Source: Lithodes maja
Lineage: Eukaryota; Arthropoda; Malacostraca; Decapoda; Lithodidae
Reading direction: 5' to 3'
Length of the DNA stretch: 64,000 nucleotides
NCBI GenBank assembly: GCA_037953745.1
Contig: JBAKBP010003156.1
Location: forward strand, 26,001 to 90,000
Shown: one piece after another, positions 31,393 through 43,065 of the stretch
Position numbering within the stretch: position 1 is the stretch's first letter
Layout: the number at the start of each line of letters is the position of its first letter
Made by a program: the position numbers and the translations under genes
The notes under the pieces: model-generated
Told to the model about the DNA's origin: nothing
The model's database searches: none
The model's input: only the letters and a program-made list of their open reading frames with translations

Positions 31393-31475
31393 AGAGATTA
31401 TAGGTTTGATTCCCGAAGGGAAGTAGAGAAAACCTAATATTTAGTAGGGCCCCGTAATCATTGACGACTTCGCCT
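31393..31475 (-). mobile_element. Small palindromic MITE (family P), partial inverted copy
   Basis: Inverse of 31803-31880: 'aggtttgattcccgaaggga', then TAGTAGGGCCCCGTAATCAT and TGACGACTTCGCCT. It forms an inverted pair with the next copy, 330 bp away. Confidence 0.65.
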
Positions 31476-31737
31476 ATTAATAGTAATAGTCTCCATTCAA
31501 CATCCTGCGCCAGCATTTTGAATAGCCCGCGTGGAAGTATCATGGAGTACTCGTCATAAGTGCACGCTTAATTCCCTTATGGGATCGTCATTTTGATCGG
31601 GTACCCTACAGAAAAAAACTCAGTAAAAAATAAAAAATAACTTGATATCTGTTATCATATGACTTGCCATATGCGTGGATTTCTCATGTTTCGCTTCCCC
31701 GACACCAGGCCCTCTAGCGGCCATCTTCGTCCTTCAC
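31476..31737 (-). repeat. Approximately 260-bp repeat, inverted copy at 49376-49630
   Basis: From 'attaatagtaatagtctccat' through 'ccctctagcggccatcttcg' the sequence is the reverse complement of 49376-49630 with scattered differences. A family-P terminus flanks the same edge in both places, so this may be the interior of a larger element ending in AGGCGAAGTCGTCA. No coding frame. Confidence 0.7.
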
Positions 31738-31802
31738 TGATATGCCAAGAATAAACTATGGAAATCAACGAATGGGAAGTGGGATGGTGGGAGGGCCCGA
31801 GT

Positions 31803-31906
31803 CGTCAATGATTACGGGGCCCTACTAAATATTAGGTTTTCTCTACTTCTCTTCGGGAATCAAACCTATAATTTAATAGGGCCCCTCCATCATGACGACT
31901 TCGCCT
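31803..31906 (+). mobile_element. Small palindromic MITE (family P), nearly complete (about 104-112 bp)
   Basis: The left end GTCGTCAATGATTACGGGGC and the right end 'gggcccctccatcatgacga' are imperfect inverted repeats, closed on the right by CTTCGCCT. The first few bases of the left end (AGGCGAA) seem altered here. Related fragments lie at 23281, 31393 and 49634. Confidence 0.7.
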
Positions 31907-32578
31907 GAATATCAAGACTGGAGGCGGGACATTCGTAAAATATCCTAACCTTAGGGAAGAAGAATCCAGATAACATTTTCTTAAGTTTTATTGTATGCAA
32001 TACAACATAAAAAAGGTATAAAAGATTTGCAAGCAGTGTGTGGCATTAAGAAACTGCTTGCTCATGGTCAGATCGTTGCAATCGATCGTATGCATGAAAT
32101 ATGTGGACACGCTTGTGTCCCCTAGACCTATAACTCTGCAGCAGTTATTCGTTCCCTCCTTAACCCTTGTCTAGCGGGGGGTTTTGGGCTAATTTGGGCA
32201 TATTCAGGCCCTCCTGCATGATAAATCAAGTATCTGCATGAAAACAAAAATATTTAGCAAAAAACTAGGCGCTAAAAGCTTCAAAATGAGACCAGAACGA
32301 GCTACGTAGCACTCGTGGTTCTCATACAGTGATACCAGTAACATGGGAGTTTAGCGTATAGCGGCATATTTTTCCCAGCTATGCTCACTACTGGCTACAC
32401 TGCCGGCCTCTCGAGAACACAGGGAACATGAGTTAATGGGCGGCGGTAAGCCCTGGGAGTCGGCTGTCTGGCCCGCTGCGCTCCCGGCCATTTCCACTCG
32501 ATTTTAACCCTTTAAAAGCCTTAATAATGCTCCTAACTTGCTGCAAATTGGAACCGGACTTAAGTCCGACCCCGATCT
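31907..32578. other. Unclassified intergenic sequence
   Basis: No open frame or repeat recognised. A CCTTAACCCTTGTCTAGCGG stretch at about 32159 looks like a TTAA-element end, but I found no matching inverted end. Confidence 0.4.
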
Positions 32579-33630
32579 TTAACCCTCTCGCCACGGAAGA
32601 CCTCTTGAACGCCCATAAAAAAGCATATAACAGGTACCCGGAAGGCCTCTTGAACGCCCAGTGGTTGAAAGCCTGTGAGCTTCGTGTGCGAGGCGTCGGT
32701 CCGACGCATGTAAACAACAGCCGGCTGGACCGACGCCCCGCATCTCTGGCCACAAGAAGGAGAGCGTCGCTTGTTCGTGTGTGCCTGTATGTTGTTGTTA
32801 AGTATCGAAAAGTGGTGTAAAGTGGCTGTTTTGGCCATAAAGTTATCTCCAATGAAATCATCATCACAGCTCAACCAGTTGACTTAGAGAGCTCTACTTA
32901 ATGCCATTCTACAGGTAAATAACACAGCTACGCTTGGGGATGCGCGGGAATGTGGGAAGCAGTCTGATTAACGAATATACGGTAGCCTAGCCTAGACGTT
33001 TTTCGGCCAAAACACCCGGGTTTCGAGGAATATATATATACAGTAAAAGTCCGTTAATCCGACGACCGATGATTCGAATCTCCCAATAGTCCGAATTTTT
33101 CAATTTGAGGCCAAATCCGAATTCTCCCAATGGTCCGAATTTCAAGAAGTCCCAAAGTCCCCTTTTTGAGGCATTAGGCCACTCAAATGACACATAATGG
33201 AGCACACACATATCATATGTTCATGAATTCACTTTAAAAGTTTACCATTGTCATTGTAGCCTATTACCTACTTCAAAACATTCAGATTAATGGTCAAAGG
33301 AAGCTACTGATATAAACGTTAACACCTTCTTCTTCTTCTTCTTCTTCCACATCGTCTGCTAGAGAGTTTGTTTTGCTCTTGAACGCATCCTTGGGACGCT
33401 CCGATGCGCTACTGGCTTGCACCGCATTTTCTGCAAGCTCATTCAGTCTTGAGCTTGAAAATGCACCTTTGGATGTATTAGCCTTGAGCTTGAAAACGCA
33501 CCTTTGGACGTTCAGATACGCTACTATTTATAGTTCAGTGATCGGAGCGTCCCAAGGGTGCTTTCAAGACAACAAGACAAGGGTGCTTTCAATACAATAT
33601 AATATAACAGAGCACATCACAAAAGGAAAA

Positions 33631-36226
33631 TCTCTATCTATCTATCTATCTATATGCTCTGGCCCAATCCCCATTTTGGGGGTAGCCGACTCAAGACAGA
33701 GCAAGAACAGGGAAAACACAAAAACAACATAAAACAAAAAATAAACACAGATAAAAAGCACAAACTCACACACATCCAGGTCACCCAGGAGAAGACCCAG
33801 AGACCAGGGTTACCAAGGTCGCTCCAGCACTCCCCCAGCCCCTGACCACCCGGAGAGGTTCCGATCTCGGCAGGCAGACATGCAGCGGAGCCAAAGCCAC
33901 AAGCCCTCCCACCACACTTCCAGGCACACCCTTCATATTAATCGTCCCCCCGGGCCAGGCGCCTGATGGACTATTATCTAGTCGAACTTGCGCCCGACCC
34001 CTTACTCCAAATGACCACGTGTTCACTCAACTATTCACAAGCATTCTCCATTCACTCCTGTCCACCACCACTTCCTCTGCCTGATCTATAGTCATTCCTC
34101 TATCATCCAAAGCCTTTCTTACACAGTCTCTCCATCTCAATGGGGGTCTTCCTGCCCTTCTATCTCCCCTTGTACCTGACTCACATATTCTCTTTGTAAG
34201 CCTTTCATCTCCCATTCGTTCAACATGACCATACCAGCTCAGCACCCTTCTGTCCACTCTGGCTGACAAATGTTCCTGCTGCCCCACTCTCCTACGTATC
34301 TCTTCATTCCTCAATCTGTCTCTACGAGTAACTCCACACATACTCCTCAAGCAGCTCATCTCCATCACATCCAGCCCTCTTTTCTCTTTTTTCTTCAGAG
34401 CCCATGTCTCAGCCCCATACATCACTGTTGGCACAACAATTCCTTGATACAGTGCACTTTTTACTTTCACTCCGAGATTTCTCGTCTTCCACATACTTCC
34501 CATTGCTCCGAAAACCTTCCTTCCTTCACACACTCTCTGTTTTACCTCCACTTCCATACCTCCACTCCTGCTTATCGTTCCTCCTAGATATTTAAAACAC
34601 TCTACTTGTTCCAATATTTCCCCATCCAGCCTCACATCTAGATTCACCCTATGCTCTCCCCTATTACACACCATTACTTTACTTTTATTGACGTTCACCT
34701 TCAGTTTCCTCCTTCCACAAACCACACCAAACTCTTTGACTACCCGCTGCAGTTTCTCATCAGAATCCGCCACCAATGCTGTGTCATCAGCGAACAGCAA
34801 CTGATTCAACTCCCAATCTCTACCATTCTTTCCTACTAAACCCAATCCTCTTCCCATAGTTCTCCTTTTCACCTCCCTCACCACACCATCCATAAACATA
34901 TTAAACAGCCATGGTGACATTACACAACCCTGTCGCAAACCTACCTTTACCTCAAACCATTCACTCAACTCACCATTTCCTACTCTCACACATGCTCTGC
35001 TCCCTTCATAAAAACTCTTAACTGCTTCTAACAAATTTCCTCCTATTTCATAAATCCTTAACACCTTCCACATTGCTTCACGGTCCACACGATCATACGC
35101 TTTTTCCAAGTCCATAAAAGCCCAAAATATCTCCTTATGCTTCTCTAAATACTTCTCGCATAACTGTCTTACTGCAAACATCTGATCCACGCACCCTCTT
35201 CCCCTCCTAAAACCGCACTGTTCTTCTCCTATTGCAACTTCCGTACACTTTATTATCCTCTCTATCAACACCCTGCCATACAGCTTTCCAACCACTGACA
35301 ATAAACTAATACCTCTATAACTTGAACACTCCTGCCGATCTCCCTTCCCCTTGTACAACGGCACAATACATGCACTCTTCCAGTCTATTGGTACCATTGA
35401 CACAACAAAGCACACATTGAAAAGTCTCACCAACCAATCTATTATCACATCTCCACCCTTCTTTATACACTCCACAGCAATACCATCCAAACCTTCTGCT
35501 TTTCCCGCTCTCATTTGTTTCACTGCTTCTTTCACCTCATTTTCCTCAATCCTTTCATTCATTCCCTGCCACCTGGGTGGCCTGGGTAACCTATCTCCAT
35601 CCACCTCTGCTTCAATCACTGCTTCTCTTCCATCTCTTGTATTTAACAAAGATTCAAAATACTCAGCATATCTTTTCCTCACTTTAACTGGTTCCACTAG
35701 TAATTCTCCATTTTCATCTTTCACTGACTCTTCCCTCTTTTGTCCTCCTTTCCTTACTTTATTTACCTCCTTCCAGAACATCTTCTTTCGTTCTTCAAAA
35801 TTCTCACTCAGCTTTTGGCCCCACCTTTCGTTTGCATCTTTTTTCGCTTCTCTAATTTTCCGTTTTGCCTCTCTCCTTTTCTCCTTGTACCTCTCCCATA
35901 CCTCAACACTACCATCCTGTAAAACCCTCTCAAAACACTGTCTCTTCTCCTCAACTGCCTTTCTCACCGTATCATTCCACCACTCGCTTCCCTTCCTGAT
36001 ACCTCTGCCTCCTACTTTCCTTTTGCCGCATACTACCTCTGCACTTGCTTTCACTCCTTCCTTAAACTGTTGCCATTCAACCTCTACTTCTCTCTCTTCC
36101 ATCTCTCTCACTTCCATCCACTTTTCATTTAGTCTTTCCTTGTACTCCCTCTCTTTTTCACTCTTCTCTAACTCACTAACTTTTATTACCTCTCTTACTT
36201 CACGCTTGTCTCTTATTAAAAGGAAA
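33631..36226 (-). mobile_element. RTE-clade LINE, 5' truncated, (TAGA)n tail
   Basis: Bounded by a 15-bp target-site duplication, ATCACAAAAGGAAAA, at 33616-33630 and 36227-36241; the unduplicated site is visible in the intact Tigger copy near 21840. The 3' end on the minus strand carries TAGA repeats (plus strand 33633-33652), typical of RTE-type tails. The endonuclease domain is missing because of 5' truncation. Confidence 0.88.
34027..36226 (-). CDS. RTE-clade LINE reverse transcriptase ORF, lacking endonuclease
   Basis: About 730 codons are open to a stop at 34027-34029. The N-terminal 180 residues are the charged linker between endonuclease and RT. RT motifs: GLDGIAVE near 247, IVPLYKGKGD near 289, AFMDLEKAYDRVD (catalytic D374), GLRQGCVMSPWLF near 431, LLFADDTALVADS (FADD 480-483). 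The C-terminus has the RTE-typical WYGHVERM and GRPPLRWRD blocks. There is no internal stop. The frame enters from flanking Tigger sequence, so no native start exists; the copy cannot be autonomous. Confidence 0.9.
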
Positions 36227-36871
36227 ATCACAAAAGGAAAATTACAAGAACTTCTCAGGGAGGTGCCGTTGTTAAGGCATTACTTCCCGAACCACATCTG
36301 ATCTTAAAGAGCAAGACAAACTCGCTAGTTGACGGAAGAAGAAGAAGACGTTTATATCAGCAGATTCCTTTGACCATTAATCTGAATGTTTTGAAGTAGG
36401 TAATAGGCTACAATGACAATGGTAAACTTTTGAAGTGATTTCATGAACATATGATATGTGTGTGTGCACCATTGTGTCATTTGGGTGGCCTAATGTCTCG
36501 ATGTTTTCATCATACACAGGTTCATAGGGGTAAAGTCCGATAATCCGAAAAATCCACTAATCCGAACGAGGGCCGGTCCGCTGCCCTTCGGATTAACGGA
36601 AGTTTACTGTAATACATAGCCGGGGCTGGAGGGTTAAGGGTTAAACTATTTGTACATTAAATATATTTGTACACTTTGGTAAAAAACATACATAGTTGCA
36701 ACTATGCGATATATCTTAGAATTAATACAATAAAATTAATACTGGACTGTAGAACCCGTCCTATCACAACTCGTGATACATCACAATCTCCAAGGGTACA
36801 GAGGGGATATGGGCTATTCCGCACCCCCCCCCCCCCTTTTTAAAACAAAACAACTTAGAATAGAACATTAC

Positions 36872-37890
36872 CTACTGTACCCGTTGCCGTAAAGCTACAC
36901 AGGTACGCTTTGGTTTATCTAGAGCAACAGACAGGTAGCGTGTAAGGAACGTATGATTGGAAGCCAAAAGTTGAGTCTTAGCAATATCATCAATTGAAAG
37001 ATTTTGCAGAAATCTGAGGGATACTACCCATTTCCTGATATCGTGAGCCCTGCCTATCACGCCGGGATTGCTTTCCCTGATAACGTCGACAAGCAAGGAA
37101 GCTAACTTCCGTTTTGTCACACGCTTACCTGTTTGGTTTACCCATAAAGCACCTGGTTGGCGAGGCTGCGCAGCCCTCATAAACTTTGTGAGTGCTTGCA
37201 CAGGACATAAAAGGTGATGAGTACCGGGACGGAAAATTAAGAAAAAACATGGTCCGAATGTTCGTTCTTAGCAATAGAAGTGGGAGACGGCGCGATTTGA
37301 ACATGGTCGTGCAGTCTCACAAACCTGAGACAGTTTGGTTCGTTGCTCATTGCCGCCAGCTCAGACACCCGGTTCCCGGTGGCAAGTGCCATGAGGAAGA
37401 CAGCCTTTTTCAAGAGTGAGTCAAAATCCGGCACATTATTATACTTGCTCGATTGAAGAAATTCTAAGGCTTTATCAAGTGACCAGGTGGGCATGAGCTG
37501 ACGGGGAGGTGGACGTAGCTTGAAATATGCCCTCATAAAACCTTTCTGCTCCGCCTGCGGTATGGAAAGGCCAGTGAGATCAAGGAAGGGGGTTCTAATG
37601 GCAGACAAATGATTTTTTAATGTTACGACTGAAGACAAAAATCTGCTCGAAAAGGTAGTCTAAGTACAGTATTTGAAAATTAATGCTCCCGAGGAAGTTG
37701 TTTGCCCTGACTCAACAATCCAGGTTGTAAAAGTTTTCCAATGGGATTGGTATTGTCTCCTGGTAGACGGAGTGTACTGGTTCATTAACTTAGTAGTGAC
37801 GCTTGGCCCAAATTGAGTTAACCATTTGGCATTGTAAATATCCATAAGGCAAAACTGAGCGAGGTCCGAAGGTTGCCAATCGTTTCCAAG
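36872..37890 (-). pseudogene. Tyrosine recombinase of the DIRS-like element
   Basis: This enzyme would integrate the circular DNA copy without target duplication. The N-terminal part (TKLMNQYTPSTRRQY, then WKTFTTW) is in one frame ending at 37660, the middle (37638-37237) in a second and the C-terminus (37201-36872) in a third. All signature residues are visible: Arg in ATGNRVSEL, the HDIR box (H-x-x-R), a further His in SNHTFLTRYL and the nucleophile Tyr in the same motif. The frameshifts make it non-functional as it stands, although the catalytic residues are conserved. Confidence 0.82.
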
Positions 37891-37899
37891 TGGAAAGCG

Positions 37900-39700
37900 G
37901 AGACCGGGAGGGACACCGGGGTCCTGCACCACTGTTGCAATTGGTGGTACCAAACCTGGGCCGGCCAAAGAGGCGCGATCAGTGCGACTCGGCCCCGGTA
38001 ATCTCTCAGCTTGTGAATGACTTTGCACATTAACACAGAGTCTGGTGGAGGAAACAGATAGATTGAGGTCCACCTGTTCCAATCCACCAGCAATGCCTCG
38101 GGTCCCCGTGACGTGTGAGAAAGAGTGGAGTCTGTGGTTCTCTGTGGACGCAAACAAGTCCACTTGTGGACGGGCCGGCGTTGCAATCATCTTGTTGAAG
38201 ATAGCCTGTTTGATTGTCCATTCTACTAGAGTGCTCCGCCGGCGAGAGAGAGCGTCTGCCCAGACGTTCGCCACACCGGGGAGGTATGTGGCATGCAGGA
38301 AATTCCTAGTGAGTCTGCTAGGGTAAAAAAAAAATCTGAAACCTTCAGCAACTCTCGTGACCTCACTGAGCCTTGTTTCTGAATACAGAAAACTGCAGTT
38401 TGATTGTCCATTCGGAACGCAATTGATTTGTTTCTCAGTGTCATGCCGTGAGTACGGAGAAAAAAGAGGGGGACTAAAAGCTCTTGCTTGTTGATATGTG
38501 ATTGGCTGTCTGACAACCAGATGCCCTGACCTTGGTGGCCCAGGCTTGACTGATACCCCAAACCTAGTGTCCCCGAGGTGTCTGTGTCTACCCACACCGT
38601 AGGAGGGGGAGAAACCCATGTCACAACAGAGTAGAGGACTTCCCGCTTGGTCCAGACCGAGAGTAAGTTGTGGATTAATGGAGGAATTGGCCATAATTTC
38701 TTCTCCGGCAAGAGAGGGAACACTTTGTTGCCTTCCAGGATTAATCGTTTGGCTTTCAATCGGCCCAACTTGACAGTTTATTGAACCCAGTTGAGAGAAC
38801 CGATCAGGGAATCCCAGGTTTTCCTGGTCGTATCCAGACTGTGGAGAAACTGGAACAGTTTCTTGCGAAATCTGCCGCGGTTGTCCACACTCTGAGTAAG
38901 AGTCAGAGAGGCGGTGTCCCAGATCAGCCCTAACCACTGAATAGTCCGTGCGGGGACAAGGTGAGACTTTGCCAAGTTCACTTTGAACCCTAGGTTTTGT
39001 ACATGAGTTAACACTTGGTTTACATGGTCTTGACATAATTCCCAAGAGTTTGCCACTGTTGCAATTGTCTAGATACCAAAACACCTGTATGCCGCGAACT
39101 AACAGGGGTAAAAGAGCTTGCCGGACGAGTTTGGTAAATACTCTCGGTGCTAGGTTCAACCCGAACGGCATCCTTTGAAAGACATAAGTCTCGTGCCGGA
39201 TCCTCAGAGTGAGGAATTTTTGGAACTGCTTGTTTATAGGGACATGCCAATAGGCATCTTTGAGATCGATCGAGCACATCCAACCTTGCGGAGGAAGTGC
39301 GAGTCTGAGTTGCTGAACAGTCCTGAAGGGTGAATTCTCTATAAATGTGTTCAGGTGCGAGAGATCTAGAACTGGTCGTATCTGCACACTGTCCCTTTTT
39401 GGCACTAAGAATAGTCTTGACGTGAAAACTGGTTGATTGGCATTGACTGGAATAAGGACCTGTTTGGCAATCATTTCCTGCAGTAGGGCCTCCTCCTCCT
39501 GAGACACTTTGGTATATTCCCGCGGCTGATGCAGTCGAGGCCGCCGGCGCCACCGCCAGGTGATCCCTTTGCTCACTACCTTCCTGGCCCATGTACGCTT
39601 GGGCCAGGCTGAGCGGAAAGAACGGAACGAACCCAGGTGCAACCGGGGCTCGTCCTTCAAGGCAACTCTCCAATCTTGTGTCTTTGAGCTCGGCACTGGG
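37900..39700 (-). pseudogene. Reverse transcriptase / RNase H of the DIRS-like element
   Basis: RT begins near 39696 and shows LFLVPKRDSVQIRPVLDLS, CSIDLKDAYWHVP and FQRMPFGLNLAPRVF. The catalytic box reads YLDN instead of YLDD and is followed at once by a frameshift at about 39063. The next frame (39056-38778) has IQWLGLIWDT. RNase H (38768-38226) has VWVDTDTSGTLGLGYQS and RMDNQTAVFC. A further frame (38186-37818) has YLFPPPDS and ALIAPLWPAQVWY, the segment that follows RNase H in DIRS elements. It is clearly a dead copy. Confidence 0.8.
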
Positions 39701-39719
39701 ATGTGGAGAGTATGAGTGG

Positions 39720-40348
39720 CTAGTTTTTTGGAGGGGGAGGTGGGTTGGTATCGGATGCTTGACCAGTTTTGGCAGATGCTGGGCCCTGAGTACCTTTGTA
39801 GGGGGCCTTACCCTTATACCCAGACTGTTTATGTTTGGGTTTGTGCTGACTACCTCCCTGTTGAGGAGGTGGTCTGGGGTCCCTTGGTGACTGTTTAGCT
39901 TGGGGCTGGTATGGTTTGTTACCGCCCTTTGACTTATGAAAGGGCTTCTTAGCCGGGTCCTTTCTAGCTTGGGAGGTAACCTGCTTCCACCCACTCACCA
40001 TATTAAACACTAGACTCCAAGTGTCAGAGTTAAGGAGGGTGGCAGTAAGAACCAGGGAGATAGTTACCCGGCGACCTATGTCCGCCGGCAACTTCTTCAC
40101 CAGATGGACTCTCAAATCTTGGCGGGCTCGAACCGCTTCTAAGATTGCAATTCTAATGTCCCCTAGTGACTGAATGGAGTTTTGAAGCAAGAGTCTTCGA
40201 GACAGCTCAGTAGCTTTTCTAATCTGGGGGTCAGCTATGGCCAAGATTGTACGTGAAAGAGAGGCGGCTACTTGGTGACTCACCAAGTATTGAGAGAACA
40301 TCCGATAGGCCTTATTTCGTAACTTAAAAGCCCTCTCCAGGTGAGCAG

Positions 40349-40382
<34 letters not shown>

Positions 40383-42327
40383 GGAGGGGGGGGGGAAGGT
40401 TCATCAAGGGCATGCAAGGACACTTTGGGTGCCGCCAGAAATGTAAGTAAGTCTGATGACACTCTTTCAGCTATGGCTACCGGCAAAGAAAAGTAAGCAT
40501 GATTTTCCTGGGGAATCTGATGAGAAGATTTTGAGGTAATAGTAGCAGCAAAAACCTGAGCTTCTAACTCCCAATCTACCCAAGGGCCGACTCCTACCTG
40601 CCCCATCTGCAGGACCGGAGTATGCGTGTGGTCAAGGACCGGGGTTGTAGCCAACTCCGGCGTAAGAGCATTCAAGGCTTTGACATCGTTGATGCCATCA
40701 GCCTTAGACCAATCAGCAAATAGTCGTGCAGATGCAGCTGGAGGAATGGCCGGCGCGGCTGAATACACAAAATAAGACGGGTTGTACGAACTTGGTACAC
40801 CCTTGATCAGTACATCCAATACCCTCCCTGCCTCGTCTTTAGCCTAAATTTACGGGTCTTATTGATCTCAATGGACCACTCGCCGGGAACTGGGGGGTCC
40901 CCTGACACCGAAGGTTGAGCTAAAAGGGGATTCTCTGGTAACACAGGTACCCAAGAGCAGTCAGCACCATAGAGGAGGGGCATGGGGCCATTCCTCAGAG
41001 GTTCCTTATCTAAGGGAGGTGGGGGGACATCAGCAACAACCCTCAGGGTGGACATAGCTAGCGTCGCCGGCACTGTAGTCCCTGGAGACGAGGCTACCAC
41101 CGGAGTTGGACAAGAAGGAATGAATTCAGGAGGATTTAGGGGTCTGACAACAGAAGTGCTAGGGGGCGCAGCCGAGATATTGACCGGGGGATCCGAAGAG
41201 GCAGGGGTTTGATAATGTTGAACACATTTATCTGATCCGAAGTCATCCATTTACCATGAGAGTCTTTAGATGAGTGGGAACTAGCCTCAGAATCATTACC
41301 TGGGAGAGACCACACCATCCGCCGGCTCCTCACTCTGCTCCGAATTCTCTTGTCTCTCTACTTCGTTATCCGCCGGGGGCCATGGCAAATCTGGCATTGA
41401 TGATGGTAACATTTCTATGTTACCGTCCTCAGTTTGTTCAGGAATGACGTTAAAAAGAGAGGGTTCAGACTGACGCCAATAACCCCCTGCCACCACGGGC
41501 TGGGAGTCTTGAGTCACTTGAGAGCTGAAATGGGACCCCGCCGGATAACCCCTGTACTGGTCGGCTAGAACCCTACTAGGTCCTGTCGATCTAACACTAC
41601 GGGGAACAAAATTCAATTTTGGAATGGCAAAGGTAACATTAGGAGGCACACTCAATGATTGTTCATGACTAGGTGTAGATTCCAATATATCCGATCCTAT
41701 TTCCGACTCCCCCGAATCATGTAGAGGTGTGTCGGAGAGGGGGGGGTAGGATGCGGCGGCTGAGGAGTGTCCTGCCGGCTGCTCGTCGTGTCCTCATAGT
41801 CCTCTCTCCGGCGTTTGTGAGACCGGGAAGAGTCCGAGGTAGAGTGGTGAGTGTTTGCGGGGGGACTTCGACCTTGACCTCGATTTCCGCCGTGGGAAGG
41901 GCGAGCGTCTCCTCTTGGTACGGTCAGAGAGGGGAACCTCGGTGACTTCGCTCTCACTGCTACTACTCACTACCTCTTTGCTGAGGGCTTTCGATTTGAC
42001 TTTGGGTCGTACAGATTTAGAGGAACCGGGTTTAACCAGTGGTGACTTAATAATGAGATTCTCCCATAGGACTTCGTCATCGCAGTGAAGTGCCTTATGG
42101 GCCGTGTCCTTTGCATAAGAATTAAATGTGGGTTTAATCTTGTGTAATGCTGCCAGGCACGATAAGTCTTTCTTAGCCACTAAGGCGGTTTTTAACTCAG
42201 AGCAAATAGAGCATCGTTTAGATAACCACAAGCCTCTAGAACGATCTAAACACTTTATGCATAGTTTGTGAGCAAAACTAGGCATAAGGGAGCAGGTAGG
42301 AGTAACGCATAGTTCAAATCTAGGCAT
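39720..42327 (-). pseudogene. Gag-like region of the DIRS-like element (several frames)
   Basis: The ATG at 42327 opens a Cys-rich N-terminus (C7, C12, C23, C26, C39, C42: 'CIKCLD' and 'CSICSEL') followed by a Ser/Arg-rich tract (RRRSPFPRRKSRSRSK). Frames at 41685-41296, 41250-40807 and 40819-40280 are Pro/Ser-rich and unrecognised. The last frame (40301-39720) is helical, then basic and Pro/Gln-rich, ending before the RT. Position upstream of RT supports a gag role. The frames are broken at C/G homopolymers, most obviously at 40351-40395. Confidence 0.6.
40351..40395. repeat. Poly-G tract (31 G, short interruption, 10 G)
   Basis: The minus strand reads as poly-proline within the gag-like frame. 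The frame changes across the tract. Such a run is prone to slippage in vivo and to sequencing error. Confidence 0.95.
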
Positions 42328-43065
42328 GGTGCCGTAATGAGAGGTTGCCCCCCCCCCCCCACCGCCGGGATCAGTTGGCCAACTCCGCCGGAGAAGCAGT
42401 CTCTGGGGCCTGGAATTTTTTTCCAGGAATCAATGCTCATAAGGATAACCTGCGAGGTATTAAATATCCTAACCTGAATCCGCCGGAAAATTAGCTATAG
42501 TGTACCACTACTTTAACCTTCCGCCGGATCCGTCTAGCTGACTTTCAACTACAGTCAGTCCCCCCAATCCGCACCTATATTTGGCGGCATTACACGACGG
42601 GTATTGGGAATTCGCGCATTGGGGATAACATAACTTATGGAGAAAAATACATATGGGCGGCAGCCCGCATTTCCACCCACATTTGACGGTAATTTTTGAT
42701 AAAAATCAATACTAATTGGACAACCAAGCATACACAATAATAGAAACATAAACAAGTCATTCCTTACATTAAAAATAAATGCTATAAGTAGGTGAGAATA
42801 GTGGGGGCTCCGAGGCAGACCCCCGCGACAGGCGAGTTCATATAGCCTAGGCGTAGGCTTCTCCGGCCCCGTCACTGTCACTGGCCCCGTCCCCGTCTCC
42901 GGATATACCCATAGATTTCCCGATCGCAGTAGTGCCTTCACCAGTTTATTCTTCCTAGGCATTTTTAAGTTGTTAAAGGGTGTAGGAAGGCGGTTGTTAC
43001 ACAATAAATGGGTCAAGTCTCAGCGCACGGACACTTAAGGATATTGGGACTGAGAAGGAAGCGTA

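Larger units (their letters stand above)
33041..36609 (-). mobile_element. Tigger/pogo-like transposon, inverted copy interrupted by an RTE LINE
   Basis: Starts CAGTAAAAGTCCGTTAATCC and ends ...TTCGGATTAACGG AAGTTTACTG, flanked by TA (33039-33040 and 36610-36611). It is the reverse of 21464-22421 with few differences. Without the LINE it would be about 960 bp, like the intact copy. Confidence 0.83.
32583..36633 (-). mobile_element. TTAA-flanked MITE, family T2, split by a Tigger-like element
   Basis: Flanked by TTAA at 32579-32582 and 36634-36637. Left piece 32583-33040 (458 bp) and right piece 36612-36633 (22 bp) sum to 480 bp once the duplicated TA is counted once, exactly the length of the other T2 copies. 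It is inverted relative to 13654-14133. It hosts the Tigger-like element, which in turn hosts an RTE LINE. Confidence 0.85.
36872..42327 (-). mobile_element. DIRS-like tyrosine-recombinase retrotransposon, decayed
   Basis: In minus-strand order: gag-like frames (42327 to 39720), reverse transcriptase (39696 to about 38780), RNase H (38768-38226), a region corresponding to the DIRS methyltransferase-like segment (38186-37900), and a tyrosine recombinase (about 37890 to 36872). No integrase of DDE type is present. Reading needs at least five frame changes, several in or near homopolymers. Terminal repeats (inverted or split) could not be identified; 13-base C runs lie near both ends (36824-36836 and 42348-42360). 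Confidence 0.82.

Noticed and set aside
32159..32510. Another TTAA element starting CCCTTGTCTAGCGG
   Set aside because: No matching inverted terminus followed by TTAA was found, and the nearby TTAACCC at about 32505 has the same orientation.
34270..36301. Several plus-strand frames of 60-316 codons across the RTE LINE
   Set aside because: They are antisense shadows of the minus-strand reverse transcriptase, rich in Ser/Leu/Phe/His as expected for the complement of Lys/Glu-rich coding sequence.
37660..39696. A single 678-codon DIRS protein
   Set aside because: Only the beginning (RT) and the end (recombinase N-terminus) of that frame look real; the middle is an out-of-frame reading of RNase H sequence, which is recognisable in other frames.
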